Below are positions 1-9,833 of a stretch of 28,658 nt of DNA, piece by piece (position 1 is the first letter of the stretch; each line of letters starts with the position of its first letter). Location of the stretch: the NCBI GenBank assembly GCA_027295475.1, contig JAPUKV010000195.1:1-28658 (forward strand), read 5' to 3'. The notes below the pieces were generated by a model, which saw only the letters and a list, made by a program, of their open reading frames with translations, did not search any database and was not told where the DNA came from. Source of the stretch: Pseudomonadota bacterium (GTDB lineage: Bacteria > Pseudomonadota > Gammaproteobacteria > Woeseiales > Woeseiaceae). Made by a program: the position numbers and the translations under genes.

Positions 1-77
1 TGGTAGCGGGGGCAGGATTTGAACCTGCGACCTTCGGGTTATGAGCCCGACGAGCTGCCAGACTGCTCCACCCCGCA
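1..77 (-). tRNA. Initiator tRNA-Met (fMet), anticodon CAU
   Basis: The minus strand folds into a 77-nt cloverleaf with anticodon CAU, T arm with TTCAAAT loop, and an encoded 3' CCA at positions 3-1. Two hallmarks identify the initiator rather than the elongator: three consecutive G:C pairs at the bottom of the anticodon stem (GGG/CCC around CTCATAA), and no Watson-Crick pair at 1:72 (here U opposite U, where E. coli has C opposite A). It delivers formyl-methionine to the ribosomal P site. It lies downstream of nuoN but has its own promoter. In E. coli the equivalent gene metY heads the rimP-nusA-infB operon, so that operon is expected just left of this window (inference). Confidence 0.96.
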
Positions 78-84
78 TCGGCAG

Positions 85-120
85 GGGCGGCATAATACAG
101 AACGCCAGCCATTGCAGCAA
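85..120 (-). promoter_or_regulatory. Sigma-70 type promoter of the initiator tRNA gene
   Basis: On the minus strand a -35-like TTGCTG (120-115) is followed after exactly 17 nt by TATTAT (97-92), which differs from the consensus -10 at one position. The run after the -10 (GCCGCCCC) is GC-rich, the discriminator type known to make stable-RNA promoters subject to stringent control. Initiation near position 85 would leave a leader of about 8 nt before the mature tRNA 5' end at 77. Start-site position and regulation are inferred. Confidence 0.6.
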
Positions 121-154
121 GCTGATCAGCCCGGCTGACACAGTTCTAGGGCAG

Positions 155-1588
155 CTAGCCCATGACGCGCATGCAAAGGCTCAAGAGCCAGCCCGGCATA
201 AGGCCGATAGCCAGCACGGCCAGGCCGTTCAGGCTCAGGACGAAGCGCGTATCTACCTTGGCCTGCAGGATCGCCCGGTCTTCCGCAGACTCGAAGTACA
301 TCAACCACACCACTCGGATGTAATAGAAGGCGCCGACGACGGCTGCCAGCACCATCAGCACCGCAAGTCCCGGGAAACCCGCGTCCAGAACGGCACTGAT
401 GACGTTGAGCTTCGCAAAGAAACCGACCCATGGCGGCACGCCGGCCAGGCCGAACATGAAGAACAGCATCATGAAGGCGAACCACGGGCTGCGGGCATTA
501 AGGCCCTTGAAATCGCTCAGGAGCTCCGCCTCGAAACCCTGACGGCTGAGCAGGATGACCATGCCGAATGAGCCCGCGGCCATCACCACGTAGGTCAGGG
601 TGTAGAAAAGCGCCGCGGCATAGCCCTGGCCCGTGCCACAGAACACGGCCAGCAGGATAAAACCGACGTGTCCGATGGCCGAGTAGCCGAGCATTCGCTT
701 GATGTTGGTCTGGGCAATCGCCACGACATTGCCGATGACCAGCGACAGCACAGCAAGGACCATGATCATGCCCTGCCAGACTTCGTGCAGGCCGCCGAGT
801 CCGTCAACCAGAATGCGCAGGGTAAGCGCTAATGCGGCAAGCTTCGGCGCAGTCGCGATGTACAGTGCGACCGGCGATCTTGCACCCTGGTAGACGTCCG
901 GCAGCCACATGTGAAACGGCACGGCACCGAACTTGAAGGCGATACCGACGATCACAAATGCCAGCCCAAACCAGAGTGGCACCGCGTTAATCTCGGGTCT
1001 TGTGCGTATTGCCTCTGAGATCTCGTGGAATTGCAGGCTGCCTGTTATGCCGTAAATCCAGGAAATGCCATAAAGCAGTGCGCCGGATGCGATTGCCCCC
1101 AACACGAAAAACTTCATGGCCGACTCGGCCGCCGTTGCAGAGTTTCGGTCGAATGCGACCAATGCATACAGTGACAACGAAAGCGTCTCGAGACCGAGAT
1201 ACATGGTCAGCAGGCTGTTCGCGGATATCATGACCATGGTCCCGAGAAGCCCGAACAGGCCGAGCACGTAATACTCGCCTTTGAACAGCTTATTCTGGTG
1301 CAGATAATCCCGTGCGTACATGAAACCGACTGCAACAACGCCGACAGCGGTCAGCTTGAGCACGTGTGACAACTGGTCGCTAACGTAGCTGCCGTCAAAC
1401 AGAACGGTCCGCGTCTCCTGCGCGGTCATTACCAGCGATGCACCCGTGATGAAAAGCGCAGCGATGGTGAGCCAGAACGTGATGACACGTTTTTCGTCTT
1501 CGACGAACAGGTCTGCCAACAGCACAACGCAGATCAGACCCAGCAGGGTCATCTCCGGTGCGGCTGGTAGCAGATCAGTAAAATTCAT
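155..1588 (-). CDS. nuoN: NADH-quinone oxidoreductase subunit N
   Basis: Antiporter-like membrane subunit of respiratory complex I, one of three (L, M, N) thought to translocate protons in the membrane arm. The protein is almost wholly hydrophobic, with about 14 membrane segments. The family's key residues are visible: Glu about 134 in the YLGLETLSLSLYAL helix and Lys about 219 in AFKFGAVPFHMWLPDVYQGA. About 477 aa, the usual length. I chose ATG 1588; an in-frame GTG at 1594 would add two residues and cannot be excluded. It is the last gene of the nuo operon, 18 nt after nuoM. The 77-nt gap before the tRNA holds a 5-bp hairpin (126-138) without a U-run, so no clear intrinsic terminator is seen. 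Confidence 0.96.
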   Translation of the reverse strand: MNFTDLLPAAPEMTLLGLICVVLLADLFVEDEKRVITFWLTIAALFITGASLVMTAQETRTVLFDGSYVSDQLSHVLKLTAVGVVAVGFMYARDYLHQNKLFKGEYYVLGLFGLLGTMVMISANSLLTMYLGLETLSLSLYALVAFDRNSATAAESAMKFFVLGAIASGALLYGISWIYGITGSLQFHEISEAIRTRPEINAVPLWFGLAFVIVGIAFKFGAVPFHMWLPDVYQGARSPVALYIATAPKLAALALTLRILVDGLGGLHEVWQGMIMVLAVLSLVIGNVVAIAQTNIKRMLGYSAIGHVGFILLAVFCGTGQGYAAALFYTLTYVVMAAGSFGMVILLSRQGFEAELLSDFKGLNARSPWFAFMMLFFMFGLAGVPPWVGFFAKLNVISAVLDAGFPGLAVLMVLAAVVGAFYYIRVVWLMYFESAEDRAILQAKVDTRFVLSLNGLAVLAIGLMPGWLLSLCMRVMG

Positions 1589-1606
1589 TTGCACTACCCG
1601 ATATTC

Positions 1607-3127
1607 CTAAAGCTTGGACCGGCCCGCATATTCGACCAGTTGATCGATGGTCACGGACATCATGTCGACCAATGGTCCTGGCCAGAGACCGATAAGCAAG
1701 ACGGCCGCCGCGAGAAGGCCGAGTACGATGTACTCACGCTGGTTCAGGTCTTTCAGTTCGGCGACATCGTCATTCGCTACGTCGCCGTAGATGACACGCT
1801 TGATCATCCAGAGCGTGTAAGCGGCGCCGAGGACCAGTATCGATGCAGCGAGGACCGCAAACCAGAAGTTGGCTTTGAAGCTGGCAATAATCACCATGAA
1901 CTCGCCGACGAATCCCGACGTTCCCGGCAGCCCTGCGTTCGCCATGGCGAACAGCACCATAAATGAGGCAAACACCGGCATAGTATTGGCGACGCCACCG
2001 TAATCTGCGATCTGGCGGCTGTGAACACGGTCATAGAGCACCCCGACACAAAAGAACAAGGCGGCCGAAATCAGGCCGTGGGACACCATCTGCACCATGC
2101 CGCCGGTTATGCCCAACGCTGCACCCATGCCGCTGTCGATAGACCAAAGCAGGAAAAACCCGAGTGTGACGAATCCCATATGTGCGATCGATGAATAAGC
2201 GATGAGCTTCTTCATGTCTTGCTGCATCAGGGCAACCAGGCCGATATAAACGACAGCGATCAGGGACAGCGCGATCATCAATCCGGCGAAGTATTGGCTC
2301 CCGTCCGGCACTATTGGCAGCGACAGGCGAACAAAGCCATAGCCACCCATTTTCAGCAGGATGGCCGCCAGAATGACGGAGCCGCCGGTCGGCGCCTCGA
2401 CGTGGGCATCCGGCAGCCAGGTATGCACAGGCCACATCGGTACTTTGACGGCAAACGCGAGCAGGAACGCGATAAATATGAGTTTCTGTTCGGTCATGCC
2501 GAGCGGCGCTTCCATGAAAGCAAATAAATCGAAAGTGCCGGTCTTCGTGAACAAATAGATGAACGCAACCAGCATCAATACCGAGCCGAGGAACGTGTAC
2601 AAGAAGAACTTGATCGTTGCGTATATTCTGCGTTCGCCGCCCCAGACACCGATAATGAGAAACATCGGTACCAGCATCGCTTCCCACATGACATAGAACA
2701 AAACACCGTCAAGCGCAGAGAAAACGCCGATCATCAATCCTTCGAGGATCAGAAACGCCGCAAAATACTGTGCGGGCCGTGTTTTGATGCTGTCCCAGCC
2801 CGCGATGACTACGAGCGGTGTCATGAAAGTCGTCAGCAGAATCAATGGCGCGGAAATACCATCGACACCAAGGTAGTAATAAACATTAAATGTCGGAATC
2901 CATTCGAACCGCTCAACAAACTGCATGTCCGCCGTCGTTGTGTCGAAGCTTGAGTACACGAATACGCTCAAGACAAACGTCAGCAGGGAGACCAGCAGTA
3001 CGAGAACGCGCATGCCCTCGGCTCTCGACGACGCCGCGTCACCGTCATCACCAACAATGAGCACTGCCGTGCCGCCGACAATCGGCAGCCAGATCAATAT
3101 GCTCAAAATCAGATGCGTTAAATCCAT
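1607..3127 (-). CDS. nuoM: NADH-quinone oxidoreductase subunit M
   Basis: Second antiporter-like proton-translocating subunit of complex I. 506 aa, the normal size, with about 14 hydrophobic segments. Conserved charged residues of the proton path are present: Glu149 in FYVMWEAMLVPMFLIIG and Lys228 in FAVKVPMWPVHTWLPDAHVE, a family signature. ATG start. It lies 34 nt after nuoL and is followed closely by nuoN, in the canonical L-M-N order. No truncation or frameshift. Assignment to M rather than L or N rests on the YYLGVDGIS region, the VPMWPVHTWLPDAHVEAPT motif and gene order. Confidence 0.97.
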   Translation of the reverse strand: MDLTHLILSILIWLPIVGGTAVLIVGDDGDAASSRAEGMRVLVLLVSLLTFVLSVFVYSSFDTTTADMQFVERFEWIPTFNVYYYLGVDGISAPLILLTTFMTPLVVIAGWDSIKTRPAQYFAAFLILEGLMIGVFSALDGVLFYVMWEAMLVPMFLIIGVWGGERRIYATIKFFLYTFLGSVLMLVAFIYLFTKTGTFDLFAFMEAPLGMTEQKLIFIAFLLAFAVKVPMWPVHTWLPDAHVEAPTGGSVILAAILLKMGGYGFVRLSLPIVPDGSQYFAGLMIALSLIAVVYIGLVALMQQDMKKLIAYSSIAHMGFVTLGFFLLWSIDSGMGAALGITGGMVQMVSHGLISAALFFCVGVLYDRVHSRQIADYGGVANTMPVFASFMVLFAMANAGLPGTSGFVGEFMVIIASFKANFWFAVLAASILVLGAAYTLWMIKRVIYGDVANDDVAELKDLNQREYIVLGLLAAAVLLIGLWPGPLVDMMSVTIDQLVEYAGRSKL

Positions 3128-3161
3128 ACCCGAAATTCTTTCTTATCCCTGGCCCGTAAAG

Positions 3162-5129
3162 TCAAAACCACAGCATCCAGCCAAGGAGTAATGTCAGGCC
3201 AATGATCATCGCGAAGGCGTAGTCGTACAGGTATCCCGTCTGAAGCTGGCGCATGATTCCGGCAAGTCGGGCAACGGAATTGGCTGTGCCGTTTACCATG
3301 ATGCCGTCGATGACCAGCTCGTCCCCCTTCTGCCAAAGGAATTTGCCGGCCGCCCTGCCGCCTGCCGCAAATCCGTTGATGTAAAGGTCGTCGAAGTAGT
3401 ACTTGTGGACGAGCAGCGTGTATACGCCGGACAGCTTCTTGCTGATCACGTCAGGCAGTTCCGGCCGTTTCAGATAAAAGTACCAGGCTGTGCCGGCGCC
3501 CGCCGCAGCCAGATAAACAGTTGGGCTGTTCCCAAAGGCATGCAGGATGAACTCCCAACTGCCGTGGAAATTCCTGCCGAGTTCGGCCAAGACATCATGC
3601 CGTTCGGCAACCGCGATCGATGCACCGAAGAAATCTCCGAACAAGACCGGGCCGATCGTGAACCAGCCGATCACAGCCGACGGTATGGCGAGCAGAATAA
3701 GCGGCCCTGTAACCACCCAGGGCGTCTCGCGCACATGCGCACGCATCTTCGGGTCCGTGCGCTCTTCACCGTGGAAAACAAGGAAGAACAATCGGAACGT
3801 GTAAAGTGCGGTGACAAACACGCCGAGCATTACGCTCAGGTAGGCGATCCAGTAGACGGCGCCCTGCCCGTGCCAGTGGGATTCCTTTACGGCCTCGATG
3901 AGCGCGTCTTTCGAGAAAAATCCGGCGCTGCCCGGGAAACCGATCAGGGCAAGCGATCCGATCAAAGCGGTCCAGTATGTGATCGGCATGTACTTGCGCA
4001 GGCCACCCATTTTGCGAATGTCCTGCTCATGATGTAAGGCGATGATCACCGAACCGGCCGCCAGGAACAGCAGTGCTTTGAAGAACGCGTGCGTCATCAG
4101 GTGGAATATGGCGGCGCCGTATGCTGAAACGCCGAGTGCGACCGTCATGTACCCGAGTTGAGACAAGGTCGAATAGGCGATGACGCGCTTGATGTCATTT
4201 TGAACGATGCCCAGCAAACCCATGAAGAATGCAGTGATTGCACCGATAACCACCACCACGGCCAGCGCGGTTTCAGACAGCTCGAAGAGTGGCGACATCC
4301 GCGCAACCATGAATATGCCGGCGGTGACCATCGTTGCTGCGTGGATCAGTGCGGATATCGGGGTCGGGCCCTCCATGGAGTCAGGCAGCCAGACATGCAA
4401 AGGTGCCTGTGCCGATTTACCCATCGCGCCGATGAACAGCAAAATGCAGATCAGGGTCATCGCGTTCCAGGGAACGCCGCTGATCACTTCGATGTTCTGC
4501 GCGGCGATAGCCGGGCCGCTGGCGAACACGGTGGCGTAATCAAGCGATTCGGCAAACATGACGATGCCGGCGATACCAAGGATGAAACCGAAGTCACCCA
4601 CACGGTTGACAAGAAAGGCCTTGAGGTTTGCGAAAATGGCCGACTCGCGCTTGAACCAGAAACCGATGAGCAGATATGAGACCAGTCCGACCGCTTCCCA
4701 GCCGAAAAACAGCTGCAGAAAGTTGTTGGACATGACCAGCATGAGCATGGAGAAGGTAAAGAGCGAGATGTAGCTGAAGAAGCGCTGATAACCCGAGTCG
4801 TCGTGCATGTAGCCGACCGTGTAGATATGCACCATGAGAGAAACGAAGGTCACAACAACCATCATTAACGCCGTCAGCCGGTCGATCAGAAAGCCGACCT
4901 CCATGCGGAGACCGTCGACGACCGCCCAGGTATAGACACTGTAATTCTCGGTTTGGCCACCATCCCAGTACAGGTTTTTGAGGACGAGCGCAGAAAGAAC
5001 AAAAGACAAACCGACGGCAAATATGGTTATCCAGTGAGCACCGGCACGGCCGATTTTCTTACCGAACAATCCCGCAATGATAGCTGCGGCAAGCGGCGCA
5101 AGAACGATTGTCGAATGATAGCCGTGCAC
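3162..5129 (-). CDS. nuoL: NADH-quinone oxidoreductase subunit L
   Basis: Largest antiporter-like subunit of complex I, at the distal end of the membrane arm, carrying the long lateral helix along NuoM and NuoN. 655 aa, somewhat longer than E. coli NuoL. Family residues visible: Glu145 in FFGWEAVGLVSYLLIGFW, Lys238 in GKSAQAPLHVWLPDSMEGPT, and Lys351 in MTHAFFKALLFLAAGS. The C-terminal 170 or so residues hold the amphipathic lateral helix and final membrane segment. The start codon is GTG, with a GAGG element about 10 nt upstream; no nearby ATG fits better. Separated by 21 nt from nuoK and 34 nt from nuoM. Confidence 0.97.
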   Translation of the reverse strand: MHGYHSTIVLAPLAAAIIAGLFGKKIGRAGAHWITIFAVGLSFVLSALVLKNLYWDGGQTENYSVYTWAVVDGLRMEVGFLIDRLTALMMVVVTFVSLMVHIYTVGYMHDDSGYQRFFSYISLFTFSMLMLVMSNNFLQLFFGWEAVGLVSYLLIGFWFKRESAIFANLKAFLVNRVGDFGFILGIAGIVMFAESLDYATVFASGPAIAAQNIEVISGVPWNAMTLICILLFIGAMGKSAQAPLHVWLPDSMEGPTPISALIHAATMVTAGIFMVARMSPLFELSETALAVVVVIGAITAFFMGLLGIVQNDIKRVIAYSTLSQLGYMTVALGVSAYGAAIFHLMTHAFFKALLFLAAGSVIIALHHEQDIRKMGGLRKYMPITYWTALIGSLALIGFPGSAGFFSKDALIEAVKESHWHGQGAVYWIAYLSVMLGVFVTALYTFRLFFLVFHGEERTDPKMRAHVRETPWVVTGPLILLAIPSAVIGWFTIGPVLFGDFFGASIAVAERHDVLAELGRNFHGSWEFILHAFGNSPTVYLAAAGAGTAWYFYLKRPELPDVISKKLSGVYTLLVHKYYFDDLYINGFAAGGRAAGKFLWQKGDELVIDGIMVNGTANSVARLAGIMRQLQTGYLYDYAFAMIIGLTLLLGWMLWF

Positions 5130-5150
5130 TTCGGGAAAACCTCTAACGCC

Positions 5151-5456
5151 TCATCCTTTCATCGAATCCAGCTCCTGCACATTGATGGTGCGCCGGTTTC
5201 GGAAGAGGACAATCAAAATAGCAAGTCCGATCGCCGCCTCCGCAGCAGCGACTGTCAGTATGAAGAAAACGAAAATCTGACCGGTCTCATCGCCGAGGTA
5301 TCGCGAAAACGCGATGAAATTGAAATTGACGGCCAGCAACATGAGCTCGATACACATGAGAAGCAGGATCAGATTGCGTCTGTTAATAAAGATGCCGGCA
5401 ACGCTCAACGCGAACAGCACTGCAGCAACGGTCAGATAATGCTGTAGGCCGATCAC
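5151..5456 (-). CDS. nuoK: NADH-quinone oxidoreductase subunit K
   Basis: Small membrane subunit of complex I (homologue of mitochondrial ND4L), 101 aa with three transmembrane helices. The two conserved buried glutamates are present: Glu37 (MCIELML) and Glu73 ([11 protein letters not shown]), matching E. coli Glu36 and Glu72, which are needed for proton pumping. The start codon is GTG in a GTGA overlap with the nuoJ stop codon, which implies translational coupling. The length matches the family exactly, so the GTG start is well supported. Confidence 0.97.
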   Translation of the reverse strand: MIGLQHYLTVAAVLFALSVAGIFINRRNLILLLMCIELMLLAVNFNFIAFSRYLGDETGQIFVFFILTVAAAEAAIGLAILIVLFRNRRTINVQELDSMKG

Positions 5457-6055
5457 TGGCGTTTCTCCGCTTTCATTTTGACGATACGGATACGGTCCTT
5501 GGCCTTCACGGCAACCTGTTTCGCAATGTTTTGCACCTTCAAGCCCGGCCGCTTGCGCATGGTGAGCGTTACAGCGGCGACCATTGCAAGCAGGAGAATG
5601 GCGGCGGCGATTTCGAACGCATAGACATGTTCGGTATAGAGGATCGCACCAAGCGCCTTCGTATTGCTGTATCCATCGGGCGTCGGCTGAAACCCACCCA
5701 GGCCGGCGTCGATCCTTCCCCGGAGCCAGATCACCTGGACCAGCTCGATTACCATGAAAGCTGCGACAAGCAAGCCGAACGGTGCATATCGCGTCAGGCC
5801 ACCACGCACACGTTCGACATCGATATCCAGCATCATGACGACGAACAGGAACAGCACCATCACGGCGCCGACATAGACCAGCACCAGAACGATGGCGAGA
5901 AATTCCGCTTCCGCCAACAGCCAGAGCACCGCGCTCTGGAAAAATGCCAACACGAGAAACAGGGCAGCATGAACCGGGTTCCGTGACAAAATCACGCCCA
6001 GCGCCGCAGCAAACAGGGCGGCAGCAAAAAAGTAAAAAAGGACTGCCTGAAACAA
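5453..6055 (-). CDS. nuoJ: NADH-quinone oxidoreductase subunit J (UUG start)
   Basis: Membrane subunit of complex I (ND6 homologue), 200 aa with five hydrophobic segments. The signature [20 protein letters not shown] and [19 protein letters not shown], including the helix that contacts NuoA, NuoK and NuoH, are intact. The start appears to be TTG at 6055: the residues just after it (FQAVLFYFF) align with the first helix of the family and there is no ATG or GTG nearby that keeps that helix. An AGGAG lies 11 nt upstream, rather far. The C-terminus is basic ([17 protein letters not shown]) and probably cytoplasmic. It overlaps nuoK by 4 nt. Confidence 0.95.
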   Translation of the reverse strand: MFQAVLFYFFAAALFAAALGVILSRNPVHAALFLVLAFFQSAVLWLLAEAEFLAIVLVLVYVGAVMVLFLFVVMMLDIDVERVRGGLTRYAPFGLLVAAFMVIELVQVIWLRGRIDAGLGGFQPTPDGYSNTKALGAILYTEHVYAFEIAAAILLLAMVAAVTLTMRKRPGLKVQNIAKQVAVKAKDRIRIVKMKAEKRQ

Positions 6056-6068
6056 TTCTATTCCGCTC

Positions 6069-6557
6069 CTATTTGTACTGCGCGTCCGCGGCCTTATCGG
6101 CCGAAATCATGGCATCAAACTTGTCGCCGATTGCCAGCAACTTGTCTTTTGTCATGATGTTCTCGCCGGCGCTTTCCATGTGATATTCATGGATCCTGGT
6201 TTCAACGACTGCATCGACCGGGCAGGCTTCTTCACAGAAGCCGCAATAAATACACTTGAAGAGATCGATGTCGAATCGCGTCGTGCGGCGTGTGCCGTCT
6301 TCGCCAACATCTGATTCGATAGTTATCGCCAATGCAGGACAGACTGCCTCACAGAGCTTGCAGGCAATACAGCGCTCCTCTCCGTTCGGATAGCGTCTCA
6401 GCGCGTGCAGGCCCCGGAAGCGAACGGACTGTGGCGTCTTTTCCTCCGGGTATATGATCGTTATCGCAGGGCGAAAGAAATTTCGCAGCGTCACGGAGAG
6501 TCCCTGCCACAATTCCCAGAGAACAATTGTTTTGATAAGGTTTTGAAGTCTATCCAT
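6069..6557 (-). CDS. nuoI: NADH-quinone oxidoreductase subunit I (two 4Fe-4S clusters)
   Basis: Ferredoxin-like peripheral subunit that passes electrons from NuoG to the terminal cluster N2 in NuoB. 162 aa. Two cysteine motifs bind clusters N6a and N6b: [12 protein letters not shown] (Cys63, 66, 69, 73) and [15 protein letters not shown] (Cys102, 105, 108, 112). I chose ATG 6557 (MDRLQNLIK) because it gives family length and lies 4 nt after the nuoH stop. The open frame continues 20 codons further upstream inside nuoH with composition that does not resemble the family. Followed 13 nt later by nuoJ. Confidence 0.97.
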   Translation of the reverse strand: MDRLQNLIKTIVLWELWQGLSVTLRNFFRPAITIIYPEEKTPQSVRFRGLHALRRYPNGEERCIACKLCEAVCPALAITIESDVGEDGTRRTTRFDIDLFKCIYCGFCEEACPVDAVVETRIHEYHMESAGENIMTKDKLLAIGDKFDAMISADKAADAQYK

Positions 6558-6561
6558 CTGA

Positions 6562-7641
6562 CTACCCCGCCGATCCCGACCAGGGCCCCCAGCGCAACCA
6601 GGACATAATGCCCTCAACCGCGATCCAGGCGATGGTTATTGGTATGAATACCTTCCAACCGAGCCGCATGATCTGGTCGTAGCGGTACCGTGGAAACGTG
6701 GCGCGCAACCAGAAGAAAACAAAAACAAAGAAAGAAAGCTTGAACGCGAGCCAGAAAAAGCTGGGTTGCCGCAAGAAATGTCCGTCGCCCAGGAAAGTCC
6801 AGCCTTCAAAAAACGACGCCCAGCCGCCGAAGAAAAATATCGAGGTCAGCGTGGAGATGAGGATGATGTTGGCGTATTCGGCAAGGAAAAAAATGGCAAA
6901 CGCAACGCCGGAGTACTCCACATGAAAGCCCGCGACGATCTCCGACTCACCCTCGGTGACATCGAACGGCGCCCGGTTCGTTTCCGCAACGCCGGAAACG
7001 AAAAAGACAAGGAATAAAGGCAGCAGCGGGAACAGGAACCAGTGACTGAAACCGCCGGCCTGCGCCCTCGTGATATCGCCGAGATTAAGGCTGCCAGCGG
7101 CCATCAACACGCCAACCAATGCAAACCCCATTGCGATCTCGTAGGCGACGATTTGCGCCCCCGAACGCATTGCGCCGAGCAGCGCGTATTTGGAGTTCGT
7201 CGCCCAGCCCGCAATAATAACGCCGTAGACGCCGACTGACGTAAGGGCGAGTACATACAACAAGCCTGCATCAATATCAGCGATAACAAAGTTGTCACTA
7301 AGCGGAATGACTGCCCAGGCCGCAAGCGCCGGAGTTATGGCCAGCAGTGGTGCAATGACAAACAGGAAGCGATTCGACTTGGCAGGAACGATTACTTCTT
7401 TGAACAAAAGCTTCAAAACATCGGCAAACGGCTGACCGAGACCGAACGGCCCCACGCGGTTTGGCCCAAGTCGCCCCTGCATGTAGCCGATGACCTTGCG
7501 CTCGAAAAATGTCGTGAACGCAACCGTCAGAATGACGGTCATTATTACTGCCAGAATCTGCGACGTTACGATGACCAGGTACTGATAATCCGCCGGGATC
7601 GTTCCCCATATCGAATTCAGGTATTCGAGCATCCCGTTCAC
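6562..7641 (-). CDS. nuoH: NADH-quinone oxidoreductase subunit H
   Basis: Membrane subunit at the interface with the peripheral arm; it forms much of the quinone chamber (ND1 homologue). 359 aa with about eight or nine transmembrane helices. Highly conserved loops are present: [53 protein letters not shown] (with the acidic residues of the quinone cavity) and [20 protein letters not shown]. The probable start is GTG at 7641, overlapping the nuoG stop (GTGA), with GGAG 9 nt upstream; ATG at 7632 is the alternative. It is longer than E. coli NuoH (325 aa), mainly at the termini and loops. Confidence 0.97.
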   Translation of the reverse strand: MNGMLEYLNSIWGTIPADYQYLVIVTSQILAVIMTVILTVAFTTFFERKVIGYMQGRLGPNRVGPFGLGQPFADVLKLLFKEVIVPAKSNRFLFVIAPLLAITPALAAWAVIPLSDNFVIADIDAGLLYVLALTSVGVYGVIIAGWATNSKYALLGAMRSGAQIVAYEIAMGFALVGVLMAAGSLNLGDITRAQAGGFSHWFLFPLLPLFLVFFVSGVAETNRAPFDVTEGESEIVAGFHVEYSGVAFAIFFLAEYANIILISTLTSIFFFGGWASFFEGWTFLGDGHFLRQPSFFWLAFKLSFFVFVFFWLRATFPRYRYDQIMRLGWKVFIPITIAWIAVEGIMSWLRWGPWSGSAG

Positions 7642-9806
7642 GGGTCCATGCTCCGTAAACGCTGCGCCTCGGGTGTCAATTGCAATGCTGCAGCCCGTCT
7701 GACGATGGCATCAACCTCGTAAATCGGGATATCGACATCGCCTGCGGGCGCGTCTTCGCCGTTTGGTTTTCTCAGTGCTTTCTTGCGATCGTATGCATTA
7801 TCGGGCGTGACCTCGCCCAGCAGCTCTTGCAGTTCGTCGCACACGTCTGAAGCACTCAGGTATTCGAAGCCATCGATTTCGAGGAGATTGCCCAGCACGC
7901 GAAGCACTTTCCAGCCGGGACGAGCTTGCCCGACCGGCTTGGCGACGCCCGCGAAACTCTGCCAGCGACCTTCACAGTTGACAAAAGTGCCGGCGGTCTC
8001 CGCAAACGTGCCAATCGGCAGCTGCAGGTCAGCCGCGTCGTCAAGTGCTTCGGATGTGTACGGCGAAAACGCAACGACAAAGCTCTGCTTTGTCAGTTTC
8101 TTCACGGCATCTTCGGTTGCAGTCAGATCGAGGTCCGGCTCGAGTCCGAAAAGGAGCATGGCATGCAAATCGGCGTCGAGCATTTCACCAGCATGGAGAC
8201 CGTCCTGGTCCCTTGTTTTGCCACCGGCTCGCCGATGTGGAAGCACGCCGGCAAGGTGTGCGCCGGCTGAGTTCGCCCCTTCAGACAGGAAGCCAAAACG
8301 CGTGCCAGTTGTCGACGCAATCGATGCAGCCAGCGCCCTCACTGCCGCGAACGCCTTGTGCCGGCCGGCAATGTTGCCGAGCAGAACCAGGCCATGCGTA
8401 GCGTCTGTCAGAATCTTTGCGACACGCTTCTGCTGTTTGTCGGCCTTTACGCCTTTGCACAGGTTTGTCACAGCGGGCGCGAGCTTCTTACCTTGCGCCG
8501 CGGCAACCGCAATGCCCGAAAGCTGCTCCACGAGACCTTTGCCTGCGAGATATTCTTCGATGTTGAAGTAATAGTCGTAGACCTCGCTGTTTGCGAAGCA
8601 GACCTTTGCTCCTCCGACCGCCGCCTTGCGCAAGCGGTGAGCCAGTATCGGCGCTTCCTTGCGAATATTGGATCCCGCGATCAGCACGGCATCACAGTTT
8701 TCGATATCTGCAATATCGCAACCGAGCCACGGGAATTGAGCATCCTCGCCCTGGTCCGAGAAGTCCCTGCGCCTCAATCTGTGATCGATATTTGCTGTGC
8801 CGAGGTAATCTGCGATCCGCGTCAGGAGATGCGCCTCTTCGATCGTTACGCTGGGAGACGCGAGGATCCCGACCTTTTCGCCATCACTCTCCCGCAAAAT
8901 CTGTGCGAGTTTCGCAAGGGCGTCTTCCCAGCTGACTGCGTGCCACTGACCGCCTTCCTTGACGCGAGGTGACAGCAATCTGTCGCTGCTGTAGATGCCC
9001 TCGTAACTGTAACGATCACGGTCGGATATCCAGGTTTCGTTAATCGCTTCGTTGCTGCGCGGGACTATCCGCTTGACGGTACCGCGCAGCACATGCGCAA
9101 ACAGGTTCGAACCCACGCAATCATGCGGCGACACGGTCGGATGCTGCTCCATTTCCCAGGCTCTGGCACTGTACCGATACGGCTTGTTGTTCAGGGCACC
9201 AACCGGACACAGATCGATAATGTTCCCCGACAACTCGTGCTCGATACTCTTCTCGATGTATGTGCTGATTTTCATATCTTCGGCACGCCCGATCGTACCG
9301 AGTTCCTGAATCCCCGCGATTTCCTCACCGAATCGGACACAACGCGTGCAATGGATGCAGCGAGTCATGTCTGTGGATATCAGGGGTCCGAGATCCTTGT
9401 CTTTTACGATGCGTTTCTTTTCGGTATAGCGCGATACGTCGCGGCCGTATCCCATCGCCAGGTCCTGCAACTCGCATTCACCGCCCTGGTCGCAGATCGG
9501 GCAGTCCAGCGGATGGTTGATCAGCAGGAATTCCATCGTCGCCTTTTGTGCGGCAGCCGCTTTCGGCGAGCGTGTGAATACTTTCATGCCCTCGCCAATC
9601 GGCGTCGCGCAAGCCGGCAGCGGTTTCGCCGCTTTCTCGACCTCCACAAGGCACATGCGGCAGTTGGCGGCGATGCTCAGCTTTTCGTGATAACAAAATC
9701 TCGGGATGTAGACACCGATTGCATCGGTGACCTCCATGATCATCTGGCCTTGCCTGCCTTCGACCGGCCTACCGTCAACTTCAAATTTTACGATATCGTC
9801 ACTCAT
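7638..9806 (-). CDS. nuoG: NADH-quinone oxidoreductase subunit G (iron-sulfur)
   Basis: Large peripheral subunit that relays electrons through a chain of iron-sulfur clusters. 722 aa. The N-terminal 2Fe-2S (N1b) ligands are Cys38, 49, 52 and 66. His98 with Cys102, 105 and 111 bind N5, and Cys150, 153, 156 and 200 bind N4. A molybdopterin-oxidoreductase-like domain without molybdenum follows. E. coli NuoG (about 908 aa) has an extra cluster N7 bound by four cysteines after N4. Here the corresponding region (about 221-240) keeps only Cys230, so N7 should be absent, and the shorter length resembles the alphaproteobacterial and mitochondrial form. ATG start, 27 nt after nuoF; overlaps nuoH by 4 nt. 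Confidence 0.97.
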   Translation of the reverse strand: MSDDIVKFEVDGRPVEGRQGQMIMEVTDAIGVYIPRFCYHEKLSIAANCRMCLVEVEKAAKPLPACATPIGEGMKVFTRSPKAAAAQKATMEFLLINHPLDCPICDQGGECELQDLAMGYGRDVSRYTEKKRIVKDKDLGPLISTDMTRCIHCTRCVRFGEEIAGIQELGTIGRAEDMKISTYIEKSIEHELSGNIIDLCPVGALNNKPYRYSARAWEMEQHPTVSPHDCVGSNLFAHVLRGTVKRIVPRSNEAINETWISDRDRYSYEGIYSSDRLLSPRVKEGGQWHAVSWEDALAKLAQILRESDGEKVGILASPSVTIEEAHLLTRIADYLGTANIDHRLRRRDFSDQGEDAQFPWLGCDIADIENCDAVLIAGSNIRKEAPILAHRLRKAAVGGAKVCFANSEVYDYYFNIEEYLAGKGLVEQLSGIAVAAAQGKKLAPAVTNLCKGVKADKQQKRVAKILTDATHGLVLLGNIAGRHKAFAAVRALAASIASTTGTRFGFLSEGANSAGAHLAGVLPHRRAGGKTRDQDGLHAGEMLDADLHAMLLFGLEPDLDLTATEDAVKKLTKQSFVVAFSPYTSEALDDAADLQLPIGTFAETAGTFVNCEGRWQSFAGVAKPVGQARPGWKVLRVLGNLLEIDGFEYLSASDVCDELQELLGEVTPDNAYDRKKALRKPNGEDAPAGDVDIPIYEVDAIVRRAAALQLTPEAQRLRSMDP

Positions 9807-9833
9807 GAACCATAAATCGCTCTTGTTGGTCCA

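Noticed and set aside
126..138. Possible nuoN terminator hairpin TCAGC-CCG-GCTGA
   Set aside because: Only 5 bp and no U-run on either strand.
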